A stretch of DNA of 64,000 bases from Eretmocerus hayati. Its lineage: Eukaryota > Arthropoda > Insecta > Hymenoptera > Aphelinidae. The stretch lies in contig CM056742.1 in NCBI GenBank assembly GCA_029851415.1, forward strand, positions 147,441,121 through 147,505,120, written 5' to 3'. Each line of letters starts with the position of its first letter. Positions within the stretch are counted from its first letter, which is position 1. Of this stretch, positions 35,909 through 46,872 are shown piece after piece. A program made the position numbers and the translations under genes. The notes under the pieces are model-generated. The model was not told the origin of the DNA and did not search any database. It was given only the letters and a program-made list of their open reading frames with translations.

Positions 35909-36459
35909 TACATCTTACAATAATCTAGACGTCATTTGAATGAAAAGAATCTATACTTCATCAGGAAGACATGTATGTATTTCAGTCCTTGACATCTTGA
36001 GAAAGAAACGACACAAGGACCGAGTAACGCGACCCGAAACTCAGCATTCGAGTAGGCTTGAATACTCGACTTCCCTTGAGACAGCTAGCAAACGATATTC
36101 AGGCCTTGTTTTCGTTGCTAAATCATCCAAGCTCAATTTTTGAGGTTTTTATTGTTTTTTTTTTCTTTTTTTATCATGCATCTATCTACTGCAGCCTCGA
36201 AGCCACCCAAAAACTGTACAAAAGCGCCGAGTGCAAAAGTGCTGTATGTATACATTGTGCCAATGGTGACGTTCGATTCGCTATCCTAACCTCCACAATG
36301 GCCTGCATTTTCCACAGCTTCCGGGACAAATATCTCAATAACCGTAACCGATAGAAACTCGACTCCATTTGAACATTTGTTCAGCGCATTTCAATCTATC
36401 TGTCTGCCAAGTCTCGTTAATTACAGAGACCCAAAAACAATGTATTTGGTGCGGGGTCC

Positions 36460-37776
36460 TTTTTGTTCTGAATGGTAGTTCATGATGTGGAAAACTATAT
36501 CCAATTGAAATTAGAGTCGCCCATGTGGGGTTTTCGAAAAAAATATGTCCTTCAAAATTTTCGAGGTTAAACATTTCAATTTCTTCTTCAGGATCAAAAC
36601 TCGTCAATATATCGAATTCTAATGGATGATATCATCACTCATAATATGAACAACATATTAATGAAATAGGTTGGTGGATGTGGATTGATAGCAGAGCTCA
36701 TCAAGTGCAAGAAAATACCCGAAAATCAACAAAATCACGTGTCAGTCAGACCAACTCTCAAAATTCGTTAAGTTCTCATTGTTTCAGCATATCACAGCAG
36801 AATCTGTATCTCTGCAGACAATTCTCTAATGATTCAAAGTTATGACTTATTTTTTCCACGAAGATGTGCATCGATGTACCCACGCGTGACACGCGTTGGA
36901 CAGTCTGTCACCTTATTTCGATGAAAAATCATTACTCCTTTTCTTAGGCTCATACACTTCTCAGCGTATCTCAGAGTACTTGCCTTACTCTTGCAAAAAT
37001 GAACAAATCGATCTATCGCAAGTCCATGTACATCAACGTGAAAATCAAGGAATCGCATTCAACCTGACCCATTCCTGTGGTCCCCTCAAACAGAGTTGAC
37101 TAAATTTTGAACAGAATTGAGAAGATCGGTTTACAATATTCTTGCTATAGGTGGTCAAATAGTCTGGTGCGTTTTGGTGTTCACGTTTATGATGAATTAT
37201 CAGCGGCCCCGAATACAAGCCGCACACGCGTATAATCCTCACTCCGATTTTCTGAATTCTACAATAGATGAAAGAAAGTGCGGTTTATATTCGGATAAAT
37301 ACGGTATAAGTGGGACTAAAAAATCCAGTATTTCCCTCAGACCATCGATCTACCAAGATTCCTTCTAACATCGTTTGAAATTACATGTACAAATTCCTGA
37401 ATTCACAACTGGCTCTTAATATATGAATCCCTTATTCCTGATTAACATGATATATTTATTAATTTCCACGAAGCGTCATCATATTACTTCTTACGACAAT
37501 GGTCATAGATTTGACGCATGGTTGTTGAGTCGTTGCTCACAAGGCCGTGTCCAGTCAACTATAAAAAGATCTCGTGTAAGACCGTGCACCAAGTCATAAA
37601 GCCTGCTGGGATGCTTCACAAAGTGGCCAAGCACAGGGCTCCAAAAAGAGTATTCACTGTAATAGTAAATTTCATGGAGGGAGGGGGACTATAAGTTCCT
37701 CCGATCCAGGGGGGGGGGGTTGTAGAGCGGAGCGAGCAGGGGGGCTTGCCCCCCTCCTAGTGTGTGTATATATATA
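36460..37776. other. Unassigned stretch with G-rich tracts
   Basis: No gene supported. Near 37672-37765 there are clustered G and C runs (a 10-base G run near 37710 and GGGGGGCTTGCCCCCC near 37740), which could form hairpins or G-quadruplexes. Confidence 0.4.
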
Positions 37777-38732
37777 AGGTAAGTGTACCCAACTTGCCTC
37801 TGTACCCAACTTGCCCCCATATGCAGATCTCGGGGATGGGCACTCCTTGGCCTCCCGGAAATTTTTTTTCACGTTTGTTATGTTGAAATATGAAGAAATA
37901 AGTAGTTTGCGTCGACCCCGAATCATTTCTGCGTTCTCCAGGAAATCTAAAGTGATTTTTCTATTTTTCGTGATTGCTTAGCTAAGAAAGCACCGAGGAA
38001 ATCACCTTAGTAAAATCGGTGCCAAATTCTTTGAGTTCAACCAATCTTAACGTACTTTAGCGCATTCGATTTCTTGTTTCAAGGCCTTCAAAACCCATTT
38101 TTCAGAATTGCAAAATTTGAATGTGGAGCTGTTTTATGTGCAAAACACGGAGACGATTTGTAAACGAGGATGCCAACATCGGAGTGTACCTAACATGCCC
38201 CCATATGTTTATCTCGGTAGGGCGTGCAGAACGACTTTTTTTACCACTCAGAACGTGTTCATCACGTCAAAATGGGTCAGAAATAGTGTTTCGAACCACC
38301 GAAAAGCTCCAAATGTGCGTGCACGGGGATAAAAATACTTTATCGCCGATTTCCATCATTTATTTCGGAAAAATTGAGACAGCTTGGCTCCAATTGATCC
38401 AAATTGGACGTAGTTTAGTGCATTTTGAAGGTCTTGAAACAGGCTTCAAAATGAGCTAGAGCAAGTTGAAAATTGTTGAAGTAAACCAAAGTTATCAAGA
38501 AAAAGGCTTAATGGGGGCAAGTTGGGTACACACTTTTGTAAACTCTCAAAAATCACTTTTTGGGAGAATTAAAACAGTTTGGCTCCAGTTGATTCAAATT
38601 GGATGTACCTTAACTTATTTTGAAGGTCTTAAGACAAGCTTTAAAAGGAGCTAAGGTACGTTGGAAAATATGTAGATGGACCAAAGTTATTAAGAAAATG
38701 GCTTAACGGGGGCAAGTTGGGTACACTGACCT
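37777..38732. mobile_element. TA-flanked nonautonomous element (AGGTAAGTGTACCC ends)
   Basis: A 956-bp element flanked by TA, with inverted ends AGGTAAGTGTACCCAACTTG on the left and AGGTCAGTGTACCCAACTTG read from the right. The words GGGGGCAAGTTGGGTACA and CCCAACTTGCCCCC recur. It shares start, internal order and a homologous poly(T)-CATGTTTGTTA(C/T)GTTG block with the element at 17628-18529, so both belong to one family. No transposase is encoded. Confidence 0.75.
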
Positions 38733-40256
38733 TATACAATATGTGTCGTAATAGGTGTACATACCGCAACTGGGGTATAGATGGCATTTTGTAATTTCGT
38801 TGGGAAATATCAAAATTTTTTGTAATAGCTTTCATTTTTTGTAACTTTTAATTAAAAATGCCTTTCAAATCATTACATTTGTAATGCTTTGAAGGGGGTG
38901 CCAACTTCGCACGCGTGTTGATTTACCCTTAATCATTACATAACAAACAAGCGTCTGCTGTGTAATGATTATAGTGAGGGCCATCGAGGTTAAGCTACGA
39001 TCCTTATCGTTTTTCTGTAAAGGATAATAAAATTATTACTGTTTTGCGGTAATGGTGGTGACGAGAGTGATTGCAAGTGCGCGAGTGTTGATTCTTTTGT
39101 GGGCGTGCGGGCATCGGTTTAGCTGCGGATCAGGCTGCGGAGCAAATGATGCAGATCATCAACATTAGATGCCATCATCGTCGTCCACGTGTTGCAGACG
39201 GCCCCCCCTAGAAAAGAGCTTCTGCGTCTTGCTGTGATCTTTACGACAGACGCTCTGTTGCGACACAATTCTCAAAATTCATTCAGCACACGCGACTGAT
39301 CACTCCCGTGGCGTTTTTGTGCGGGCATCCACTCAGTCATACAGAAGTCCTGTGCCGTTTTCAGAAGTGCAATACTCGCGTGTGCTAATAATAATATCTC
39401 TCGCGTGCGCTAAGCTTATTACTCAATTTTAGCGTACGCTAAAGTCGCCTTTCGCGTGCGCGAGTATGCAGAGTTTAATTTTCGCGTACGCTAATTCCCT
39501 GGGAGTATAACCCCATGAATTGTAGCGCACGCTAAAGGCAACTTCAGCGTACGCTAAAATCGAGTAATAAGCTTAGCGCACGCGAGAGATATTCTTATTA
39601 GCACACGCGAGTATTGCACTTCTGAAAACGGCACAGGACGTGAGTATGACTGAGCGGATGCCCGCACAAAAACGCCACGGGAGTGATCAGTCGCGTGTGC
39701 TGAATGAATTTTGAGAATTGTGTCGCAACAGAGCGTCTGTCGTAAAGATCACAGCAGGACGCAGAAGCTCTTTTCTAGGGGAGGCCGTCTGCAACACGTG
39801 GACCACGATGATGGCATTCAATGTTGATGATCTGCATCATTTGCTCCGCAGCCTAATCCGCAGCTCAACCAATGCCCGCGCACGCCCACAGAAGAATCAA
39901 CACTCGCGCACTTGCAATCACTCTCATCACCACCATTACCGCAAAACAGTAATAATTTCATTATCCTTTACAGAAAAACGATAAAGATCGTAGCTTAACC
40001 TCGATGGCCCTCACTCTAATCATTACACAGCAGACGCTTGTTTGTTATGTAATAATTAAGGATAAATCAACACGCGTGCGAAGTTGGCACCCCCTTCAAA
40101 GCATTACAAATGTAATGATTTGAAAGGCATTTTCAATTGAAAGTTACAAAAAATGAGAGCTATTACAAAAAATTTCGATATTTCCCAACGAAATTACAAA
40201 ATGCCATCTATACCCCAGTTGCGGTATGTACACCTATTCCAACACATACTGTATAA
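38733..40256. mobile_element. 1.5-kb near-perfect palindrome with GCGTACGC arrays at the centre
   Basis: The two halves, about 750 bases each, are inverted copies around a centre near 39494; landmarks such as AGGTGTACATACCGCAACTG on the left recur inverted on the right. The central 250 bases carry palindromic words of TTAGCGTACGCTAA and TCGCGTGCGCGA type (for example 39429-39442, 39451-39463, 39545-39558). No open frame is meaningful. The left end abuts the right TA of the preceding element. Confidence 0.85.
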
Positions 40257-40562
40257 CTTCTTAACATGGGCTTATATGGACAATGCTGATGGCATAGGCT
40301 GTAACTCTGAACAGGAGGCCCATTTGACGGAGTTAAGACTCTGGATTTTTCATATTCTAGGTGGTACGACACTGGGAGGAAAGTTTGGTGAGATTTGGTG
40401 GCCCGGACTCTCCTTGTCAGTCTAATTTGAAATCCAGAATGTTGATTGGAAACTTGGAATCTTCGTCGAAATTTTCAAAGATAAATATAGATGATCTTGG
40501 AATCGATCGTGGAGGACTAGTGTTTGTGCAAATGAATATACACAAAATAATTGCAATTACAC

Positions 40563-40614
40563 ATGTATTGCTACGTTTCGTCCACATATTTTGTGAACCT
40601 CTTCAGGCTGTAAC
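40563..40614 (-). ncRNA. Hammerhead-ribozyme-like motif of the minus-strand Penelope-like copy
   Basis: On the minus strand: CTGAAGA, then a stem GTTCAC / GTGGAC (one G-U pair) with an AAAATAT loop, then GAAAC. This matches the hammerhead core CUGANGA...GAAA with one extra G before stem II. Stems I and III are not clear by eye, so self-cleavage is unproven. Hammerheads in Penelope-like elements are known. Confidence 0.45.
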
Positions 40615-40944
40615 ATAAGATTAAACACATAGGAGAATTTTTGTAACAAGATCACTAAGCTCGAGATTCACCATATAAAATCACAATATTCACATACCTA
40701 GAAATTTACAACATGGTCACATAATTATTTTTATATAAAATTGTGGAAACTCACTGCAATGTGAGTCCAGTTTTACGTCAATCTTTCGAGTATTGCGAGC
40801 AAACTGTTTGTTATGATGGGAAATGTAGATAGAGAGGAGAGGAGAAGGTATCATGTGGTAATAGAGGGAAGGGAGGGATGAGGAGTGAGAAAGACCAAGC
40901 GAATACAGCTGATAGTATATATATGTATAAGATAGAACGATAAA

Positions 40945-42690
40945 TTATTGTAAGATCGATCTATAAACTTGATTCAAATGACAAGTGTCATCTTTCAAGT
41001 TGATATTGTTTTTATCAGAATTTATAAAAATCATCTCTGAGAGTGTTCTTTTATGAAAGTTAGGTTCTCTATCTAAAATCACCGTATTTTTCCAGTCAAA
41101 TTCATGGCCTAAATTCTTTCGGTGCAATGATACTACTGAATTGGGCGTCTTGAAACTCATGTGTTCACCAATTCTGACATCTAAGGCCCTTTTTGTTTCA
41201 CCAACGTAACTTGCTTGACAATTTTTGCAATTGATCTTGTAAACTACGTTAGGATTTTCAAACTTCTTCAGTGGATCTTTGCCTAATTTTATCACTTTTT
41301 CGAGACCTTGATTCATTTTTGGTACTGTTATTATGTTATGTTTTTTAAAAACATGAGTACATTTTTGGAAAAAACTAAGTCGATATGGTATGCTCACTTT
41401 TTGTACGTCTGAAATTGTACGTTTCCTCAAATCATTGTTACGAGGATTCTTGTTTTGGAGATTTTTCAACTTTTGAAATCTATTTTTTAAACATTTTTCA
41501 ATAAATTCTATGGGATAATCATTTTTCAGCAGTAATTTCTTTACAAATTTGATGTTTTTATTGTGAAATTTAGAGTCAGATAACGTAATTGCACGGTCAA
41601 CTAAATTGTATATGATATTTTCTTTCAACTGCGTCGGATGGTTGGACTGAAAATTTAAAATTCTATCTGAAGTTGTGGGCTTATGATACCAGTCAGTAGT
41701 GATCTTATTATTCTTCCGAATCAATTTTAGATCTAGGAAATTGATGCTGTTATTTCTCTCTAGTTCATGAGTGAATTTCAGACTAGAGTCATATTGATTA
41801 AAGACATTGAGTACAATATCAACTTGATTCTCTTTGATACATAAAACAGTGTCATCGACGTGACGAAAGTAAAATAATGGCACGCAGTCATACTGATTTT
41901 CTAAAGTTGCTAGACAATCTGTTTCGAGGTCTTCCATTACCATGTTTGCAAACAGAGGCGATATGGGGGAACCCATCGGACTACCTGAGACTTGTTGGAA
42001 GTTGGAAGTACACGCTATTACACACTTCATCGAATGGAATTTTACTTTTCAAGTGTATATCATTGTAACGTCGATCCAAACTGATGAGAACTAACCTGAG
42101 GAGAACATTAGTGAAAAGAGATATCACATCTAATGAAAGAAGGATATAGCCATCAAGTATATGTATACTTATATGTATGCCTTTCAATTTTCTCTTCAGT
42201 TCTGAACTGTTATTGATATGAGACTTAGGAAGTTTTAAACATTTTTTCAGCTCGTTGTAAAGAGTAACAGAGAGTGGGTAAGTTGGACTATTGACAGTGC
42301 TAATGATAGGTCTCAATGGATTGTCGATTTTGTGAACTTTTGGTGAGCCGTAGGCTCTGGCTATAGATGTGTCGGTCAATGTAAGAGCATTGGGGTGGAA
42401 TTTTCTGGACAAAAAGTTCTGTTCATTCCAGTTCTTAAGCACATTTGAACATTTTTTCTGGACTCGCGCTAGCGGGTTGAAATTGACTTTCTTATATACT
42501 TTTTTATCAGAGAGTAACCCTTTCATTTTTGTAATATATTCTGATTTTTGCATGCACACCGTCACATTACCTTTATCTGCTCTAGTGAAAAGAATATCTT
42601 GGTTGGCATCGAGAGAGGATTTGGTCTCATTGAGCTTACTGATGAACTTTTTGTCTTTAGAACTAATGTGAGTTTGTTTTTTCTTATGAA
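40945..42690 (-). pseudogene. Penelope-like RT / GIY-YIG endonuclease, frameshifted
   Basis: Reverse transcriptase with target-DNA nicking endonuclease. The upstream part has FTRADKGNVTVCMQK (first RT motif), GSPKVHK and LRPIISTVNSPTYP. The fingers-palm part reaches DEVCNSV, where about 45 nucleotides present in the other copy are missing and a short duplication sits, shifting frame. It resumes with GSPMGSPISPLFANMVMEDL and the catalytic box FRHVDD, where the usual Y is H. The C-terminal GIY-YIG region shows VYKINCKNCQASYVGETKRA then RIGEH, with the paired cysteines of animal Penelope endonucleases. The frame ends at 40945. The frameshift and the altered catalytic box make it inactive. Confidence 0.8.
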
Positions 42691-44197
42691 ATCTGATAAT
42701 ATTGCAAACTTGTTTACGAATTGAATCTTTCTCTACATTACTGAGATCTCCTAATCTGAGACAAGTCTCTATGTTTTTGACCGTGCTAACAATGTCTTTA
42801 GTTCCAAAAGTAGAATCTATACTAAACTTATGCCCAAGTCATACAATATCTATAACGTGATCAGGTATTTCGACTCCACTGATGTTTTTTATTCAATGTC
42901 TTTTGTTTGTAGTGAGATGAGTACTAGGTGGTAACAATGCTCTGAATTTTCTCTTGTGTACATGAAAGGCATACATGTGAGAGTTTCCACGGAACTTTTA
43001 ACTTTTGTGTTACTGCAGTGTTCCAGGAGTATTTTGAACTATTCGTAGTGCGCAGGAGTGGCATTTTATGGTATTTGGCATCGTTCAATATGAGCTACAT
43101 TCTTTCTTGTTGGAACGCATCCTGATTTGTCAATAGCAGACCGCAAAAGATGATTTTTGGGTAGTTTACAAACGTACCAACGCGATTTTTTGAATTGATA
43201 AGGCTGTAACTAAAATACCTATGCCTCAACTACTTCGGTGGAATGATATATCCATCTACTAATCTCATATTTTGAGAAAAGCTTTGATTCAGAGGTGTGC
43301 GCTGATTTGGCTATGATATTAGCTCTCATTCATCGATGTAACCGAGTATTGTGGGAAAACTTTCTCTTGCTATTGTTTACGAAATTAATGGAATACCTTG
43401 TGCAAAATGGGAAATTGAGCAATGAGTTTCCGAAGTTAAAAAGAAGACAAATCGAATCCCGTTTGGTTTGTGAGTGTGCGTTGATCCGGAAAAATTTTAT
43501 AAAGCTTCAAAGCTCATAAAGTTATCGCGCCACTGGCTCTCGAAACGGTCATTTTTTGATGGCATACTCAGGAAACGTAAAGCACAGGATTGGAATGTTG
43601 TGCTCTTTTTTCTTCATCACAGAAGGGATATAACCGCACTGTTCTGAGTTGCAATTGTCGATCGGTATTTCTGTGAGAAGCTGAGGAGAAATATTTGAAT
43701 CCGGATGGTAAGCTGAATAAGCCTTCAAATGTGATGTTATCGCGATTCTCTTGATTTTTACACAGTATACGGCTAAAATATGAACAAAATAAGTCCACAG
43801 TGTATTCTAGAAATTGAAATGAGACTCATAGCTCTTGACTCGATTTTGGAAATTTACCTCGAATTTCGGAGAAATCGAGGATGAAATTCATCTTAAAGTC
43901 AAGTCAGGCAAAATATAATCCGTATCGATCGTCTAGACAATGTTTTGAATCGAATCTATTCGATTGAAGTTGATTCACGAATTTTTCAAGTGTGTAATTC
44001 CGTACATGTCGTTCTGAACCAGATACCTCGGCTTGGAAGAGAGTGGCATCACTTTTTTCACATGTTTTCGAGGTCTAAGTATCACATGAAACCCATTTCA
44101 AACGTGTGCGATGAGAAAATTTTTTTTTTTATTTCAGAGGGTCAATAGTTCAAAGTTCCATGGAAACTCTCATATACCTGATGGCTATATCTTCTTT

Positions 44198-45409
44198 CAT
44201 TAGATGTGATATCTCTTTTCACTAAAGTTCTCCTCAGGTTAGTTCTCATCAGTTTGGATCGACGTTACGATGATATACACTTGAAAAGTAAAATTCCATT
44301 CGATGAAGTGTGTAATAGCGTGAAATTATTGTTTCAAAACACTTTTTTTAAATTTAATGATCAGTACTTCCAACAAGTCTCAGGTAGTCCGATGGGTTCC
44401 CCCATATCACATGGTAATGGGAGACCTCGAAACAGATTGTCTAGCAACTTTAGAAAATCAGTATGACTGCGTGCCATTATTTTACTTTCGTTACGTCGAT
44501 GACACTGTTTTATGTATCAAAGAGAATCAAGTTGATATTGTACTCAATGTCTTTAATCAATATGACTCTAGTCTGAAATTCACTCATGAACTAGAGAGAA
44601 ATAACAGCATCAATTTCCTAGATCTAAAATTGATTCGGAAGAATAATAAGATCACTACTGACTGGTATCACAACCCCACAACTTCAGATAGAATTTTAAA
44701 TTTTCAGTCCAACCATCCGACGCAGTTGAAAGAAAATATCATATACAATTTAGTTGACCGTGCAATTACGTTATCTGACTCTAAATTTCACAATAAAAAC
44801 ATCAAATTTGTAAAGAAATTACTGCTGAAAAATGATTATCCCATAGAATTTATTGAAAAATGTTTAAAAAATAGATTTCAAAAGTTGAAAAATCTCCAAA
44901 ACAAGAATCCTCGTAACAATGATTTGAGGAAACGTACAATTTCAGCCGTACAAAAAGTGAGCATACCATATCGACTTAGTTTTTTCCAAAAATGTACTCA
45001 TGTTTTTAAAAAACATAACATAATAACAGTACCAAAAATGAATCAAGGTCTCGAAAAAGTGATAAAATTAGGCAAAGATCCACTGAAGAAGTTTGAAAAT
45101 CCTAACGTAGTTTACAAGATCAATTGCAAAAATTGTCAAGCAAGTTACGTTGGTGAAACAAAAAGGGCCTTAGATGTCAGAATTGGTGAACACATGAGTT
45201 TCAAGACGCCCAATTCAGTAGTATCATTGCACCGAAAGAATTTAGGCCATGAATTTGACTGGAAAAATACGGTGATTTTAGATAGAGAACCTAACTTTCA
45301 TAAAAGAACACTCTCAGAGATGATTTTTATAAATTCTGATGAAAACAATATCAACTTGAAAGATGACACTTGTCATTTGAATCAAGTTTATAGATCGATC
45401 TTACAATAA
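44198..45409 (+). pseudogene. Penelope-like RT (C-terminal part) / GIY-YIG endonuclease, frameshifted
   Basis: Two overlapping frames. The first (to 44466) has DEVCNSVKLLFQNTFFKFND and QQVSGSPMGSPIS, then loses about 14 nucleotides present in the minus-strand copy, shifting frame. The second continues through FRYVDD (catalytic box intact here), the connector, and the GIY-YIG segment SYVGETKRALDVRIGEH to a stop at 45409. The lesions differ from those of the other copy, so the two decayed independently. The N-terminal RT motifs are absent. Confidence 0.8.
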
Positions 45410-45742
45410 TTTATCGTTCTATCTTATACATATATATATACTATCAGCTGTATTCGCTTGGTCTTTCTCACTCCTCATCCCTCCCTTCCCTCTATTACCA
45501 CATGATACCTCCTCCTCTCCTCTCTATCTACATTTCCCATCATAACAAACAGTTTGCTCACAATACTCGAAAGATTGACGTAAAACTGGACTCACATTGC
45601 AGTGAGTTTCCACGTTTTTATATAAAAATAATTATGTGACCATGTTGTAAATTTCTAGGTATGTGGATATTGTGATTTTATATTGTGAATCTCGAGCTTA
45701 GTGATCTTGTTACAAAAATTCTCCTATGTGTTTAATCTTATG

Positions 45743-45796
45743 TTACAGCCTGAAGAGGTTCACAAAATATGTGGACGAAACGTAGCAATACATGTG
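45743..45796 (+). ncRNA. Hammerhead-ribozyme-like motif of the plus-strand Penelope-like copy
   Basis: CTGAAGA at 45750-45756, stem GTTCAC/GTGGAC, GAAA at 45777-45780. It is nearly identical to the motif at 40563-40614. One possible stem III pairs ACGTA with TGTGT just downstream, using wobble pairs. Cleavage site not assigned. Confidence 0.45.
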
Positions 45797-46239
45797 TAAT
45801 TGCAATTATTTTGTGTATATTCATTTGCACAAACACTAGTCCTCCACGATCGATTCCAAGATCATCTATATCTATCTTTAATTTGAAATCCATTTCTCAA
45901 AACAGTGAAGATCTTGTGCAGACTACTAACACGCATTTCTGTTAATAGATTTTCTTACGGCAAAGAGGAAGAAAAGACAATTGTATTTGTTACCAACTCA
46001 TCTATATTTTAAAGTGGGTAATAGTAGTGAGGCTAGTTGTCAATCCGAGATTGTCATGTTGCATAGATCACAAACATCCGATTCTCATAATCCACCCAAA
46101 AAAAGAAACCTGGGAGTATCCTCAACTATTACATAAATGTAGATATTCTCTCATCTAGCCAATTCGCTAAATTGCCAGACTGTGCTGCTAAATTTTTTCC
46201 CATTCCTCATGACAAAAAGATTCCTTGTAGTGATTACAT

Positions 46240-46440
46240 TTCTTGAAATGGTTTTTTCTCGAATAGAGAATAATTGAAAATGAACGATTTTGCTGATTAT
46301 GAGAAGTTTCCTCTCAAGAAAAAGAATAGTTTCTCAGAATGACAAGTGTTTTTCTCAGAACAAAGAATGTCCTTTCAGAATGAGAAAACAATTATCTCAA
46401 AACATCATAGTGAGAAAAGATGGAAAATAGTGTTATGATC
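46240..46440. repeat. TTCTCA/TGAGAA-saturated repeat
   Basis: Some 200 bases with at least ten TTCTCA, TCTCAGAA or TGAGAA words in both orientations. Noncoding, in the same style as the segments at 46735-46872, 8853-9013 and 62970-63250, each with its own word. Confidence 0.5.
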
Positions 46441-46734
46441 ACGGCAAATCGTCAACGTAAATTCGCTCGTTAGAATATCTTCGATCTCTTATTGAGAAAA
46501 CTGAAGCAATATGCTCTAGTAATTTTCTCCTTATTCTGTATCCGACTTCGAGAGTTAATCCAAAGAACACCGCACCGTTGCATCACAATGTTCGTTTTCA
46601 TTTCCATTAATATCTTATTATATCTGATCTAGAATTACAGCAGCGGCCAAAATTTTTTGAATATCTCAAGAATCTGTCGAATATTGACATTGTTTACAGA
46701 AGTTAGCTTCCTCCACGTTTCGGATGAAAATACG

Positions 46735-46872
46735 AATTCTCAGGATAAGGGATTCAATTTCTCATTTCGAGAAATTTTTTAAATAAGTAATGAAAAACTT
46801 TTCGAAATTGCTCGCACTCAGAATGAGAAAAAATTCTTCTCATTTTCAGAAGTCCTTTTTCCTGTGCTGTAA
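46735..46872. repeat. Second TTCTCA-rich MITE-like repeat
   Basis: Contains repeated TGAGAA/TTCTCA words and ends, read from the right, with CAGCACAGGAAAAAGGACTT, similar in style to the CTGTGGGGAAAAAG end of the element at 8853. The open frame across it is not considered coding. Confidence 0.5.

Larger units (their letters stand above)
27239..36459. mobile_element. Large palindromic (foldback) element, invaded by three other transposons
   Basis: Outer ends GGACCCCGCACCAAAT match in inverted orientation. The right arm is continuous (about 35082-36459). The left arm is the same sequence broken into 27239-27323, 30073-31254 and 33720 to about 33990 by the elements at 27324-30072 and 31259-33715. 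A third element (34122-35079) lies in the loop. Removing the insertions and their duplicated target bases leaves about 3,047 bases. The arms contain arrays of TTCGCGTACGCGAA-type palindromes (left, 30761-30987; degraded right, about 35555-35640). The element itself shows no coding capacity. Confidence 0.8.
40478..43018 (-). mobile_element. Penelope-like retroelement, minus-strand copy
   Basis: The better-preserved of two Penelope-like copies facing in opposite directions. It shares its 3-prime end (40478 to about 42100) with the inverted copy ending at 45876. It carries reverse transcriptase and GIY-YIG endonuclease sequence but is broken. A hammerhead-like motif lies just outside the coding region at 40576-40606. 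The 5-prime end is placed where similarity to the left flank of the other copy resumes (AGTTCC(A/G)TGGAAACTCTC). Confidence 0.75.
44150..45876 (+). mobile_element. Penelope-like retroelement, plus-strand copy, 5-prime deleted
   Basis: Inverted partner of the copy at 40478-43018, with about 1.1 kb of unrelated sequence between them. The coding part begins abruptly at about 44183 in the palm region; the fragment AGTTCCATGGAAACTCTC just before it matches the 5-prime end of the other copy, so the front half was deleted internally. Inverted pairs of a fuller and a truncated copy are usual for Penelope elements. Confidence 0.75.
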
